The notes beneath the pieces were generated by a model. That model did not search any database. It saw nothing but the letters and a program-made list of their open reading frames with translations, and had not been told where the DNA came from. A program made the position numbers and the translations under genes. A stretch of 64,000 bases of DNA from the NCBI GenBank assembly GCA_012845835.1, contig JABAKD010000025.1:16097966-16161965 (forward strand), in the 5' to 3' direction. This DNA is from Undaria pinnatifida (Eukaryota; Sar; Phaeophyceae; Laminariales; Alariaceae). Below, in pieces: positions 42,165 to 52,934 of the stretch. Within the stretch, counting starts at the first letter, position 1, and every line of letters begins with the position of its first letter.

Positions 42165-42300
42165 TTTTTTTTTTTCATCCTCCGGCGGATGGGGAAAAAT
42201 ATATCTTTAGTTTACCACACTTCCACGTATTTTCATACGCGTCGTGTGTCGATTTAACTCAGTTGCTTTAGCAGCCCAAAGCTAGCTGGCGCACCCTTCG
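42165..42300 (-). repeat. poly-A-ended dispersed repeat, inverted copy
   Basis: Inverted relative to 35525-35665, with the T run at 42167-42177, CACACTTCCACGTATTTTCATACGCG and GTGTCGATTTAACTCAG, ending GCACCCTTCGGATCCC. Confidence 0.8.
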
Positions 42301-42379
42301 GATCCCATCGTAGGTATAGTGTATCATTTCCAAACGGTAAGTTAGTTGCTACAGTTTTGAATTTTGCGGTGGTACTCTC

Positions 42380-42830
42380 TCGAGCGTTTGTTTTGCTTGA
42401 TGTCTGCAGAGCTTGAGCGCGTGTTATAATACCAGTAGTAAATCGCTCTAATTCGTATGTTTAGTTTGTTTTGCTTGACGTCTGCAGGACTGGAGCGTTT
42501 GTTTGTTTTGATTGACGTCTGCAGGGCGTGAACGAATGAAACACATAAAAACCTTCGGGGGGCGGCTCCAACGCGTAAAAGTCTTCAGGGGGCGGCTCCA
42601 GCGCGTAGAAGTCTTCGGGGGGCGGCTCCAACCCCCCTCGTCCTTCCTCATCCGCTGGGCACCTCGACGTGAACGCGGATGGATGCTGAGCGAGACAAGG
42701 GAGAAATTGCAAAAATATTTTTTTTTGAGGAGGTTATCTTGCGACTTCGGTTGTAGACTATAATACAATAACGTCTGCAGCGTCTGGATAATTTCCAAAA
42801 TTGGCATCATTTCCAAACGGTAAGTTAGTT
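42380..42830 (+). repeat. GGCGGCTCC-family repeat with three 30-bp units
   Basis: Three copies of GGGGGGCGGCTCCAACGCGTA-type units at ~42557-42640, preceded by three partial GTTTTGCTTGACGTCTGCAGG heads (42389, 42470, 42507). Confidence 0.75.
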
Positions 42831-42894
42831 GCTTGCGTTTTGAATTTTGCCGTGGTATTCTCTCGAGCGTTTGTTTTGCTTGACGTCTGCAGGG

Positions 42895-44275
42895 CATGAG
42901 CGCGTGCTATAATACCAGAAAAAAAAAGATCGCTCTAGATCGTCTTTTTGTATTATTGCGTTTGGTGCTGTTAAGTGTTTCTCATTTCGAGCATGCTTGG
43001 TCTGCACGTCAACCTGATATAGGCTTAAAATTGTCAGCAGGAGTTGTATAAGTGAAGGATGTGTACAACTTCGTCGGGTGAATACGCACATGAGAAAACA
43101 ATATCTGACAAAATATTGATTGGATACGTACCAACAACAACGTACGACAACAATGGACAACCTACAAAAAGAAACAAAAATAACGCGCGAACGATGACGT
43201 GGTTTTCGTAGACGAATATACATACTACGACATCTGCTAGAGGTTCCCTACGGCCGGCAACGAAGGCGACGATACAAATTTTGTCTGGGAAGCAAAATAA
43301 GACGGACACCCTTCACGAACAAAAAAAAAAACTCTAGAAAACGTAAATGTTGCAAATGACCAGCCGAATTGCGACCGCGTAAATACTTGAGGGCTTAAGT
43401 AGTAGTAGGCTTTGACCCAACAGGTGAAAGTTTTTTGCGTGATCTATTATGCTAGTGACTACTAAATTGCGGTTGTTTTGCTTGACGTCTGCAGGGCTTG
43501 AACGAATAAAACACGGGAAAGTGCGAGTAGTTGTGAAGAATGCAATGCAAAAAGGTTGGAAAGGCTGCAAGGCGAACATGATACGTCCAGAAGAACGCGT
43601 GTTATACCAGTAGTACATCGCTCTAAATCGTCATTTTATATTATTATTGCGTTTGGTGCTGTTGAAAAAATTCTCATTTTGAGTGCGTGGTCTGCACGTC
43701 AACCTGATATAGATAGGCTCAAAACCGTTCTTTTGCGCGACCTTACTACGCAAAATACCTTCTGCAGAAGAAGTTGTGAAGAATGTGTATACCCCCGTCG
43801 GGTGAACACGCACATGAAAAAATAGTATCTGATAAAATATTAACAGGATACGCGCCAACAACAACGTACAACAACGACGGACAACCTAAAAAAAGAAATA
43901 AACAAATAACGCGCGAGCGATGACGTGCTTTTCGTAGACGAATGTGCATACTACGACATCTGCGAAAGGTTCCCTACGGCCGGCAACGAAGGCGAGGATA
44001 CGACTGAGTTAGGAAGTAAAATTAGGCAGACACCCTTCTCAAACAAATAATAAAAATCCCTACATAACGTACAGGATGCAAATGACCAGCCAAATTGCGA
44101 CCACGTAAATACTTGCGAGCTTAGTTAGTAGAATTTCACCCAATAGGCCAAGGTTTTTGCGCGACCTATTATGCAAGTAACTAGCCAAATTGCGGTTGTT
44201 TTGCTTGACGTCTGCAGGGCTTGAACGAATAAAAAACGGGAAAGTGCGTGTGGTTGTGACGAATGCGATGCAAGA
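42895..44275 (+). repeat. ~700-bp tandem duplication
   Basis: The block from GCGTGCTATAATACCAG through TTATTGCGTTTGGTGCTGTT, CTGCACGTCAACCTGATATAG, TCGTCGGGTGAATACGC, TTTTCGTAGACGAAT, GGTTCCCTACGGCCGGCAACG to GACGTCTGCAGGGCTTGAACG recurs 690-730 bases on (e.g. 43194 and 43922; 43479 and 44207). Part of it (43577-43731) is the inverted counterpart of the satellite edge at 22735-22880. Confidence 0.85.
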
Positions 44276-44470
44276 TTAGAAAGGCGTCAAGACGAACAAG
44301 TCTCGGCCTCAGTATGCGGTTCGTGGAACTGGAATTGTCGGTCAAATAGCTTCGTTCGATCGCCGTCTTCGGGGGGAGGCTCCAACGTCCCTCGCCCTTA
44401 CGTATCCGTTCCACAACTCAACGTGAACGTGGATAGACGCTGAGCGAGACAAGCGAGAAGTGCGCTTTAT
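44276..44470 (+). repeat. GGCGGCTCC-family repeat, last copy
   Basis: GTCTCGGCCTCAGTATGCGG, GGAACTGGAATTGTCGGTC, CGTTCGATCGCCG, GAGGCTCCAACGTCCCTCGCCC, ATGCTGAG-like and GAGCGAGACAAGCGAGAAG, as in 41560-41780. Confidence 0.75.
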
Positions 44471-44656
44471 TTTTTAATGTGGGCGGTATACGCCCGAGCT
44501 ATTCTTGGATCTTGGCATATGTCGGGCTTGTACAAATAAATGAGGGACAACATTTCCAAATTGGTATCAAAATTACCTCCCGACGATGCTTTTTTCATGG
44601 CCGCCTCCAAGCGCACGCCCTATCGTAGCTACTACTGCCGTGTGTCGTTTCCTTTC

Positions 44657-44725
44657 GGCTCAGTAAGTATATTGCTAGATAACCACCGAAGAATGTGTTC
44701 TGAGTACGATTCTCACCCAGATCAT
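44657..44725 (+). repeat. tRNA-like SINE head, degenerate
   Basis: GGCTCAGTAAGTATATTGC (A-box-like) and GAGTACGATTCTCACCC (B-box-like, one base off GTTCGATTC) at near-tRNA spacing. No complete cloverleaf. Confidence 0.4.
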
Positions 44726-44934
44726 ATTTGGCATTCTGGAGCGTGCGCGCTGGAGACGCTTTGAATGGTTATGATAATTGTTAGTGTTCTTCTGAGTACG
44801 ACTAACTATAGTACGTGGAGAGAGCATAGCTTCGGAAATCGCTCTTACGCAGTCGGTGATAATTAATTAACGAACTGGAAAACATAATTGGTTGTTTTTT
44901 TGCATAACGCACTCATGTGAGTGTTACTGATTCA

Positions 44935-45005
44935 AGTGACAGCAGTGGGTAGTGCTATGTGTCGTGCGTTCGATTCTTACCGACTTCATATTTGTCTTTT
45001 TCAAG
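44935..45005 (+). repeat. tRNA-like SINE head
   Basis: CAGCAGTGGGTAGTGC resembles an A box and GCGTTCGATTC is a good B box, ~30 bases apart. Related to 46238-46310 (TCAAGTGA...AGTGGG-AGTGCT). Confidence 0.5.
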
Positions 45006-45081
45006 CGTGAGCACTGACGACATTATTAATGATTTTTTTTGTAGTTTTGCATATATATATTATAAAAATTATAATACACTC

Positions 45082-45950
45082 CAGCTGTGAGATCGAAGAT
45101 TTCGTCGAAACTCATCTTTGCAAGCTGTGTGTGATACTCCGATCGCGCGCATTACGAGTTGTGTGTCCTCATTAAGGATATAGGTCGGCGACTCCCCTTA
45201 CAACTACAGTGTAGCTATCAGGGTCAATAGGATGATTTTAGTCAGTCTGTGCGCGGAAACTATAAAACCCGTTTCTGAGGGGGACAAAACTGACAGCTGT
45301 GAAGGGAAAGGGGGGCCTGGTTTTGATCAAAAGCGAGCGGGTTTGGAGGGGGGCGGGGGGGGGGGGGGGGGGGGGAAGGGGCAATTTGTGCATGTAAGCT
45401 ATAAATCCTTTCGAGGGGATAAATCTGACGGTTTTGGCACCAGTATATTATTGGGGGCGGGGGGGAGGGGGGGGGGGGGGGGGGAGGGGGGGCAGCTCAA
45501 TATGTGCCTGGAAACTATACATTATTTCGAGGGGATAAATGTGACATTTTTGGAAATAATACACATCAGTTTATCATGTATATCCTGGGGTAAGTCGTAC
45601 AATCAGTGAGTAAAGAGAGGGTGGAGTGTTCGAGGGCGTGGGGTTGGGATGGGTTGGGGGGGGAGGGTGGGGGGTGGGGGCGGGGGGGGGGGGGCGGGGG
45701 GGGGGGGGGGAAGGGCTTTAGGTGAGGGGTTTGTTATACGTGTGGTGCTAGGTCTAGGCGAAGGTGCGGGTGATGGGGAAGAAGGGGGCGTTCGAGGCGC
45801 GGGGGGGGGGGGGGAAACACAGCGGCATGGATGGCTCTCGAAAGATAATGAGGTGATATACTGTGCGTGAAGTGTTTATTAATGTGGCGGATTTCGATAT
45901 TTGGTGGGGCGTTTGAGTAAGGGAGAGCAAGAGGGGGGGGGGGGTTAGGA
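45082..45950 (-). repeat. R1 short retroposon, full-length copy (inverted)
   Basis: Its 3' end is the hairpin module at 45138-45082 on the minus strand. It then runs leftwards in element terms (rightwards in coordinates) through GAGTCGCCGACCTATATCC, GAAACGGGTTTTATAGTTTCC, AATCAGG...CCAAAACC, long G tracts on the plus strand (~45350-45380, 45470-45492, 45655-45712, 45800-45815, 45932-45946) and CCTAGACCTAGCACCA, the same order as 61260-62050 and 58480-59185. Confidence 0.75.
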
Positions 45951-46009
45951 GGTTTAGGTCACAAATAATATTCAAATACACTTCGGCTGTGAGATGAAAG
46001 ATATATAGC

Positions 46010-46190
46010 AGCTTGTTATACGCGTGGTGCTAGGTCTAGGCGATCATGTAGGTGGTCGGAAAAGAGGGGGCGTTGGAGGGGGGGGGGGGGGGGGGGTTGG
46101 GGGGAAAATAATTGAAAACTACGTCATGGATGGTCAGAAAGATAATGACGTGATATCAACTGCGTATATATAGGTGTTTATTACTCAGGC
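46010..46190 (-). repeat. R1 5' fragment (inverted)
   Basis: CGCGTGGTGCTAGGTCTAGGCG, a G tract at 46078-46097 and ATGGATGG-AGAAAGATAATGACGTG repeat the 45730-45860 part of the preceding copy. Confidence 0.7.
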
Positions 46191-46203
46191 TTATATATTT
46201 CAT

Positions 46204-46310
46204 AGCACTACCCACTGAGCTACTGAGTCAAGTGATTAAGTATAGCTCAGTGGGCAGTGCTGTAGCATTTCTCGGTCAAATCACTTTGTTCGAAGGCCGC
46301 CGTCCAAGCG
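46204..46310. repeat. palindromic tRNA-like head
   Basis: AGCACTACCCACTGAGCTA (46204-46222) faces TAGCTCAGTGGGCAGTGCT (46243-46261), one mismatch in 19 bp. The right arm holds TAGCTCAGTGGG, a textbook tRNA A box; GTTCGAAGGC at 46292-46301 is B-box-like. So a plus-strand tRNA-like head is joined to an inverted copy of its own 5' part. Confidence 0.7.
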
Positions 46311-46687
46311 AGAAGCGCGCAAAATTTTTGTATTTTGAACGGTACTCGCCAGATATTGGTCGGGTTTTGATGTATGGAGAGGTTGAAAAAATATACTTGG
46401 CAAGAGGTTCCTTCCAAATTAGTATGATATTTTGTGCCAGAACAATAATAAAATTACTCTAACAAAATCCCCATAGTACTGCGGCAGGGATCAGAGTAGT
46501 GCATTTGCTTATTGAATTTTGGTAGGCACACGTGTACATACATGGATATAGACGTGGCAAGCGAAAGCATGATGACTAAACGAGGAGGAGGTAGTAGTGA
46601 TTACGACTACTGCGCCAGGAAAAGCCAAACAGCAGCATTGTGAGTGGCTGCGTTCCCGGGGCCTCGAGGGTTGTATTATATACAAGT

Positions 46688-47113
46688 TACTCGTGATAGC
46701 GGCCATGTGCATCGACCAAGTTTCGGTAAAACATGTGATTGGATTATTTGAATAGCGGAGCTGTCGATGTGTGGTTGCCGAGCTAGCACATAGGAATACT
46801 CTTTGTGGTGCTGCAGTAGTTCGGTAGATTGTACACACCTAAGGGTCATACATTGGACGGTAGGAGTATGTATGGTACATCGGACAATTGTCAGGTGGAA
46901 TACTCCCTTGTTGTTGGTAGAGGTCGGATTAACGGCTTATTGCCGTGATCGGTACGTTGCACTGGTCCGATTGTGTGCATTTTTCCGAAGTGGCGTGGGA
47001 TCGCAGCCTTTGTGCTCGCCCCATTCGTCCACTCCACTTCCCGACCTGTCTCTCCAGACCAAGGTCTCATTAATACAATATCTCTTTCTCCAGAAGTCAC
47101 GGATTTCCCAACA
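46688..47113 (+). repeat. 5' LTR of copia-2
   Basis: 426 bp, ends CCCAACA. About a dozen differences from the 3' LTR by eye (~97% identity). Followed by CGCTATAGCGCATCA, as in copia-1. Confidence 0.93.
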
Positions 47114-47201
47114 CGCTATAGCGCATCAGTCGGCTGCTCCTTCGTCCCCCTAGACTTGCTCGACTGGTCTGTCAAATACGGCTTGATCACCCTGCCTCAT
47201 C

Positions 47202-48422
47202 ATGGCTGAACTGGGGAACGAGAATCCTTCTGTCAGCCCATCTCAGGATGGATCTCAGGAGGTTGGTGAGAGGATGGGTTCCTTAGAGACCCAGTTGTCT
47301 GAGCTTGCGACTCTAGTGTAATTTCAGCAAGATCTACTTAAGATCAAGTCGCTCGTTGAGATGCAGCAAGGAAAGGAAGTGGAATCCTCTGGTTCTGAGC
47401 GTGTTTCACCTAGAGATACCGGACGAGAGGCCGGTGCGCACTAATCGAGTGCCACCGGCGGGGCCGCGGCAAATATGGGCGGCGATGCCCAAGGCTGTGG
47501 CGTGTCCAGCATGCGGGTTGGGAGTAGGAGTGTTAGCTCAGGCTTGAACCCCCATGTATCTGCTGAAAATCGTTCCTCTGTTCCTGCAGTAAACTTTGGT
47601 TCAATTCACGGGACTGTCGGTAGGGCTGCTGTAGGTAGCCAGTCTGCTGTTCCGCCCGCTCCTTCTCTGTCGAGTGAGTGGTGGGAAAATGTCTCCAGTG
47701 GAAACACACTGATTCCTGGGGTTGACATTACTGACACAGGAGAGAAGTTGGGTAGAGAAGGGTTTCAATGTGGGTGTGATTAGTCAGGCGGCGATAGCTT
47801 GGTGGTTTCTGTTCGACTGCTTGAAGAACGATAGTCTGAAAACCATGGCTAGGCACGCTGGTTCCCCCAGCAAGGCGTTTCGTGTGCTAAAGGATAATTT
47901 TCTGCCGTTAAGCCAGAGTCAGATTCGTGTGCAGGAGGAGAAACTGAAGTCACCGCGCATGCGTTCGAACGAAAATCCCGCAACCGTATTTGCATCCATG
48001 AGAGAGACGCTTGGAGTCTGCAAATGCTTGAAGTCAAGAAAGCTGACAGGGAGGTGGGCAATCTGATGCTTGAAGGGCCGTCGCACGAGTACTAAACTTT
48101 GCGTGAGATTCTTTGAGTGTTCTGTCCGAATGACCCATCGTTCATCGAGACTACAGTGCGTGAGCGTTACCTAGACTTGCAGGCACAGGGTGGTTCGAAG
48201 AAGCACAGTAGTGTTGCTATGGTGTCTAGGACTGAGAGTAAGAGTAGCAAGAAGCACAACAACAAGCCGACGTCCAACTCCGAGTCTGTTTCGTCCAAGA
48301 AAAAGACTTTTCAGGGGAAGTGCTTCAAGTGTGGAGAGGATGGTCACTTGAGGAAGGACTGCCTAGCTCGCATCATCGCTACATCCCACACAGACTGGGA
48401 AATCCGAGGCCGACGAGGATGA
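47202..48422 (+). pseudogene. gag of copia-2
   Basis: ATG 47202 (MAELGNE) matches copia-1 gag. Stops by TAA at 47321 and TAA near 47442, then SGLNPHVSAENRSS continues in frame. Relative to copia-1, 173 bases are missing at 47749-47753, exactly between two TGGGT copies, removing the VPKAPVFDGTD...LTPW part. The core reappears as AWWFLFDCLKNDSLKTM and LPLSQSQIRVQEEKLK. The zinc knuckle KCFKCGEDGHLRKDC (~48318-48362) is intact, unlike copia-1. Confidence 0.85.
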
Positions 48423-49920
48423 GAGCGATGAGAAGTCTGACGTTTCTTATTTGGAATGTCTGCTAGCACGCCGGAATGATGTGATTGTGCAGGCATGTGA
48501 AGAGTTGGGCATTATGATGTATGATGTTTCTGGTTTGAAGTGTCTGCTAACATCACGAGATGATATGATTTTGAGCGCTGTCAACAAGGATATGATTATG
48601 AACGCTGTTAACAAGGTATGCGGACACGGGCACTGCTTGTCACATGGCAGATTATCTCGCTTGCATAAAGAATTTGAAGCCTTGCCAGAATAACGTTAAC
48701 GGGATTGGTGGCGTGTCTTGTGAGGTAGGTTCTCTGGAACACTGGAGTTGGTGTTTTTGACTGTTGACAGCGAGTTTTCAGTAGAGCTGAAGAACGTATT
48801 GTATTCCCCCAACTTGGGATACAACCTCTTTTCTCCGAGCGCAGAGTTTGATGGCGAGTCATAGAATGGTGTTGGTGGTCCTGATGGTGTTATGACTGCT
48901 TTTCAAGGACAAGTCACTTTTCATAACTTCGATGGCATGTTGATTGCGACTGCGTATCGCCTAGGAGAAGACTCTTTTGGTACGGTGTTGGCTGCCCTCA
49001 ATCCTTCAAACCCCAAGCATGAAACTATGATGGATGTGAACGAGTTCCACAACATTTATGCTCATTCGCACGAGGGATTGCTTCGTACTACTGCAAAGCG
49101 GCTAGGTACCGAGTTGGTTCGTGACATGCATGCTTGTACGGGATGTTCAATGTCGAAGGCTATTAGGGAAGGCATTTCTCATGAAACTAAAAGTAGATCA
49201 GATAAAAAGTCGGGCAGAGTTTTTGTTTACATGGAAGGGAGGAAGGACGTTGCGTCCGTAGGGGGTAAACATTACCCCATGATGGTGAAGGATGATTTCA
49301 CAAGGCTTGCATGCATGTATTTCCTGATAAATAAATCAAACGCTGGCAGTGCTTTTCGAAGTTTTCTTGCAAGTGTGCGTGCTGATGGGATCCCATCATT
49401 GGTTTTGAGATTGTTAGATATGACAATGGAAGATATTTTTTCGAGCGGGGATTCACATCTGTGTGTAATGAGCTTTTGATCAAACAAGAGTTTACTCTGG
49501 CTTATAGTCCGCAATATAATGGTGTTGCAGAGCGTGGGTTGGGATTGATTGAGGAGGTCGCGATGGCGGCTCGTACTCAGGCAAAACTTATTTTGGGCAT
49601 GTGAGGTTACCCAAGACTGACAAACTCTGGGCTGAAGCTATGCACTGGGATTACGAAGCAATGAACTACACCCCATGTTCTGCTAACCCTGACTCTAAGT
49701 CGCCGTATGATATGTGGTATGGAGAATCTCGTCCTGCTGGACCGTATCCGTTTTTGAAACCGGCGTACTGCAGGTGGCAGCGACCGTCGAAGCTGTTACC
49801 GAAGGGTGAGAGCTACTACTATGTCGGTCCTTCGAGAGACCACCCCCGTGAATGTAATTGAGTACTTACGAGGGCTGAGACTATTCGGAAGACGAGAGAT
49901 GTGACGTGGGAGGTGTTGCC
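48423..49920 (+). pseudogene. copia-2 protease and integrase
   Basis: DTG lies at ~48619 (YADTGTACHM) but its frame is broken downstream. The 48892-49479 stretch carries HNIYAHSHEGLL, CTGCSMSKAI and the integrase core; the first catalytic Asp has become Tyr (VFVYMEGRK for VYVDLGGKK). After a shift near 49405 the reading EIVRYDNG keeps the second Asp. GVAERGLGLIEE keeps the Glu. The C-terminal part is 49601-49861 (PYDMWYGESRPAGPY, YYVGPSRDHPRE). A TAG at ~48863 replaces Trp. Confidence 0.85.
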
Positions 49921-50497
49921 GTCACAGCTCCCTCCACTGCAACCTTCCTTGTCCATAGAGGTCGCAGAGGAGGAAGAGGGGGAAAGTGACGACGATGTAG
50001 AAGCCGAGGTATGGCCGATTGTTGGAAGAGGAGTTGCCCACACACTTTTAAGACGTGATGTAACGGCTTCTGGTGCTGGAATCGAAGGTTGTCAGTGTTG
50101 ATGCAGGCAGTGTAGGCCGATCCCCCTCTGTTCCATCTTCCACCTCTGAACCGTCTTCGCCCGTGAACAATTCCTCTGATAGAGCAGCTCCCTCTGTGTC
50201 TTCTCCCGCGCCTGAGACTGATGGTGAGGGGCAGGGAGGGCAGGAGGCAGGGGAGGTAGAGATGGGGAATCCGGGAGGGGATGAGGAGGTAGAGTCGATT
50301 GGACGGGGAGGGCATGATAATCGATTGGGTCGGGAGGACCGGTAGAGGCGGAGGCACCCCCTCCAGCCGCTCGTCGTCCGGGGCGTATCGCTGAGCTTGC
50401 TGACTTTAATACCGCTGCGCGTGAGAATGATGAAGTAAGAGACGGTAGGACTCGCGCGCATACCCGTGCAGTTAACCAGCAGAGCGTACCCGGCCTT
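49921..50497 (+). pseudogene. copia-2 integrase-RT linker
   Basis: Low-complexity Glu/Gly/Ser/Pro-rich coding sequence (VAEEEEGESDDDVEAEVWP, SVSSPAPETDGEGQGGQ), matching the copia-1 linker at 19500-20060 but with frame changes near 50075 and 50340. Confidence 0.75.
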
Positions 50498-51514
50498 GTG
50501 GCCACCCTAGGAACCATCTCCGCATCAGAGATAGTATATGCACTTGCATCGGAGCAGAGAACAGGCGACAAAATCGAATTGCCGAAAGAACTGGTTCAGG
50601 ACCCTGAGTCAGAACCTGGTAGCTATCAAGAAGCCCAGAAATCAAAGTACGCCAAGATTTGGGAGGTAGCCATATCTGCCGAAATTGGAGGCTTGATGAG
50701 AGCAGGAACGTTCACGTTAGCAGTAAAGGCCCCAGTAGGCTGCAACGTGGTTGTTGCTAGATGGGTTTTCAAATGGAAAGCAGACGAAACAGGAAATATC
50801 GTAAAGGCCAAGGCTAGGCTTGTAGCAAAGGGCTTCAAGCAAAAGTATGGTGTGGACTATCTTGAGACGTTCTCGCCTACCGTAAATGCTGCATCTCAGC
50901 GATTGTTAGTAGCGTTGGCGTGCAAGTACAACTTGAAAATTCTCCACTGGGATATTGAGCAAGCGTTTGTTCAGTCAGAAATGGATCACGAGGTGTTCAT
51001 AAAGTTGTCTCCTGGCTGCGGTTTGATGTCAGGAAAGGTTTCCTGTTTAAACAAGAGTTTGTACGGATTAAAGCAGGCATCTAGAACATTCTGCAAGAGG
51101 CTAGTGTCGGACCTGAAGAGGATTGGTTTCGATCAGTCTATGTCTGACCCCTGCGCCCTGCGTTTCATGATGGGAGACAAGGTGGTGGGGATGGTCGCGA
51201 TTCACGTGGATGATATTTTGTATGCAGGAACTAAGAGTCTGGCTAAGGTGGTTGTGGAAGCACTAGGTGACTTTCTTTCTACGAAGAATTTGAGTGAGGT
51301 CAAGTTTTTTCTTGGTTGCGAATATATTTGCGACCGCGAGGCTGGCACGATTGAAATTTGTCAAGAGAGTTACATAAGGAGTGTTCTCGAGAGATTCAAT
51401 ACTTGTCGCACCAGCTCGATCCCTGCTTCCCTTGCCAACGATAGCGGGTCCTTGAAAGAGGATGAGGGGGCAGGAGATGTGCCATTCCGAGAGGTGGTGG
51501 GGAGCCTGATGTAG
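50498..51514 (+). pseudogene. copia-2 reverse transcriptase (338 open codons)
   Basis: The best-preserved domain of the element: WVFKWKADETGNIVKAKARL, ETFSPTVNAASQRLL, HWDIEQAFVQSE (motif A, with W for L of copia-1), SLYGLKQASRTF, AIHVDDILYAG (VDD of motif C near 51207), DFLSTKNLSEVKFFLG. It ends at TAG 51512-51514 where copia-1 has TGG (LMWVANGTRPDIS), i.e. a nonsense change within the RT/RNase H connection. The rest of the frame to ~51690 is still readable. Confidence 0.92.
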
Positions 51515-52162
51515 ATCGCCAGCCAGACGAGGCCCGACATCTCGAACGCGGTGCTCGCTGTGGCGAGGCACTCTCACGAGCCAAAGAGAAGCCAGTGGAA
51601 GGCAGCCCAGAAGATCCTGAATTATCTTCTGGAAACGGCGCATCTAACTCTGAAGTTCAAGCAGGACAGTTCGGTAGACGTAGGAACGTTGGTGTAGGTA
51701 GATGCCGACTTTGCGAGCAAGGCCACTGACCGTAGATCAGTTTCGGGAGCGATGGTGTTTGTGGCTGCGATGCTTGTGGTTTGGGCTTCTAGGACGCAAA
51801 AATGCGTTTCACAGTCGACTTCTGAAGCAGAGTATCTTGCGATTGGCGATGGTTTGAAGGAGGCTCTGTTTGTGAACGGAATCACTCAGTTCCTGAGGCC
51901 TACTAGGAAGCATCGTAAGATCGGCGTCCTTGAGGAAAGCGAAGGAGCGATTGCGCTTGCAGAGAATCCGCTTAGCTCGAGTAGGAGTAAGCACATCGAC
52001 GTGAGGCACCACTTTCTTAGGAATTCGACCGAGGAGGGTGTGATCGAGGTCACGCATGTTCCCAGCGAAAACCAGCATGCGGACATCCTCACGAAGGCTC
52101 TGCCGAGAGATCTTTTTGAAGTTCACCGCGACTTTGCACTTGGCTCGAGGGATGAGAAGTAG
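51515..52162 (+). pseudogene. copia-2 connection and RNase H
   Basis: SQTRPDISNAVLAVARHSHEP follows the TAG. TAG again near 51694 replaces the Tyr of YVDADFASKATDRRSVSG. From 51752 an open stretch carries TSEAEYLAIGDG, GAIALAENPLSSSRSKHIDV, and HADILTKALPRDLFEVHRDF. In the DNERAIAL motif the first residues are ESEGAIAL, so one catalytic Asp is lost. Confidence 0.9.
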
Positions 52163-52238
52163 AAGTCTGAGTCGTATTTTCTTTTGATTTTCTTTGATAT
52201 ATATTTTGGTCTGGTAGATACAACAGCCTCTAGGAGGG

Positions 52239-52665
52239 CATTCGTGATAGCGGCCGTGTGTATCGACCGAGTTTCGGTAGAACATCTGATTGGATTATTT
52301 GAATAGCGGAGCTGTCGATGTGTGGTTGCCGAGCTAGCACATAGGAATACTCTTTGTGGTGCTGCAGTAGTTCGGTAGATTGTACACACCTAAGGGTCAT
52401 ACATTGGACGGTAGGAGTATTTTATGGTACATCGGACAATTGTCAGGTGGAATACTCCCTTGTTGTTGGTAGAGGTCGGATTAACGGCTTATTGCCGTGA
52501 TCGGTACGTTGCACTGGTCCGATTGTGTGCATTTTTCCGAAGTGGCGTGGGATCGCAGCCTTTGTGCTCGCCCCATTCGTCCACTCCACTTCCCGACCTG
52601 TCTCTCCAGACCAAGGTCTCATTAATACAATATCCCTTTCTCCAGAAGTCACGGATTTACCGACA
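52239..52665 (+). repeat. 3' LTR of copia-2
   Basis: 427 bp, preceded by the purine tract AGGAGGG (52232-52238) and followed by CAAGT. Confidence 0.93.
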
Positions 52666-52670
52666 CAAGT

Positions 52671-52934
52671 TCCTCCTCCTGCTGTTAAGCTGCGCAACAC
52701 GAAGGTGGTGGTAAGTAGACAGTAGGAAGGCGTGCTTTGTTGTTGCTGTGGTCCCTGACTCCGTTGCTGTGATCGCTTGCCGGTCAAGTGCAAGCCGTCG
52801 TGTGCTGGTAAGTAATTGACAAATATGTTTGTGTTGCTTCGTACTTGACGTGCTCCTTATCGCTGCTGATTGGTGGTTGATCATATCTTCTAATTATCTT
52901 TTTTTTTGTTTTTTGGCACACTTTTACTTTCCAA
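52671..52934. other. non-coding flank of copia-2
   Basis: No gene seen. Confidence 0.5.

Larger units (their letters stand above)
46688..52665 (+). mobile_element. Ty1/copia LTR retrotransposon copia-2, sister of copia-1
   Basis: 5.98 kb bounded by ~427-bp LTRs and the target duplication CAAGT (46683-46687 and 52666-52670). Same gene order and starts as copia-1; LTR sequence is clearly related only at the ends and in the GTGATAGCGGC and GGTAGATTGTACAC regions, so it is a distinct subfamily. The LTR tips are mutated (TACTCG and CATTCG for TGTTCG). Coding is more decayed than copia-1 in gag, protease and integrase, but the RT is open for 338 codons. Confidence 0.95.

Noticed and set aside
44935-46310. 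Functional tRNA genes
   Set aside because: A and B boxes are present but no acceptor stem or full cloverleaf can be drawn; read as SINE heads.
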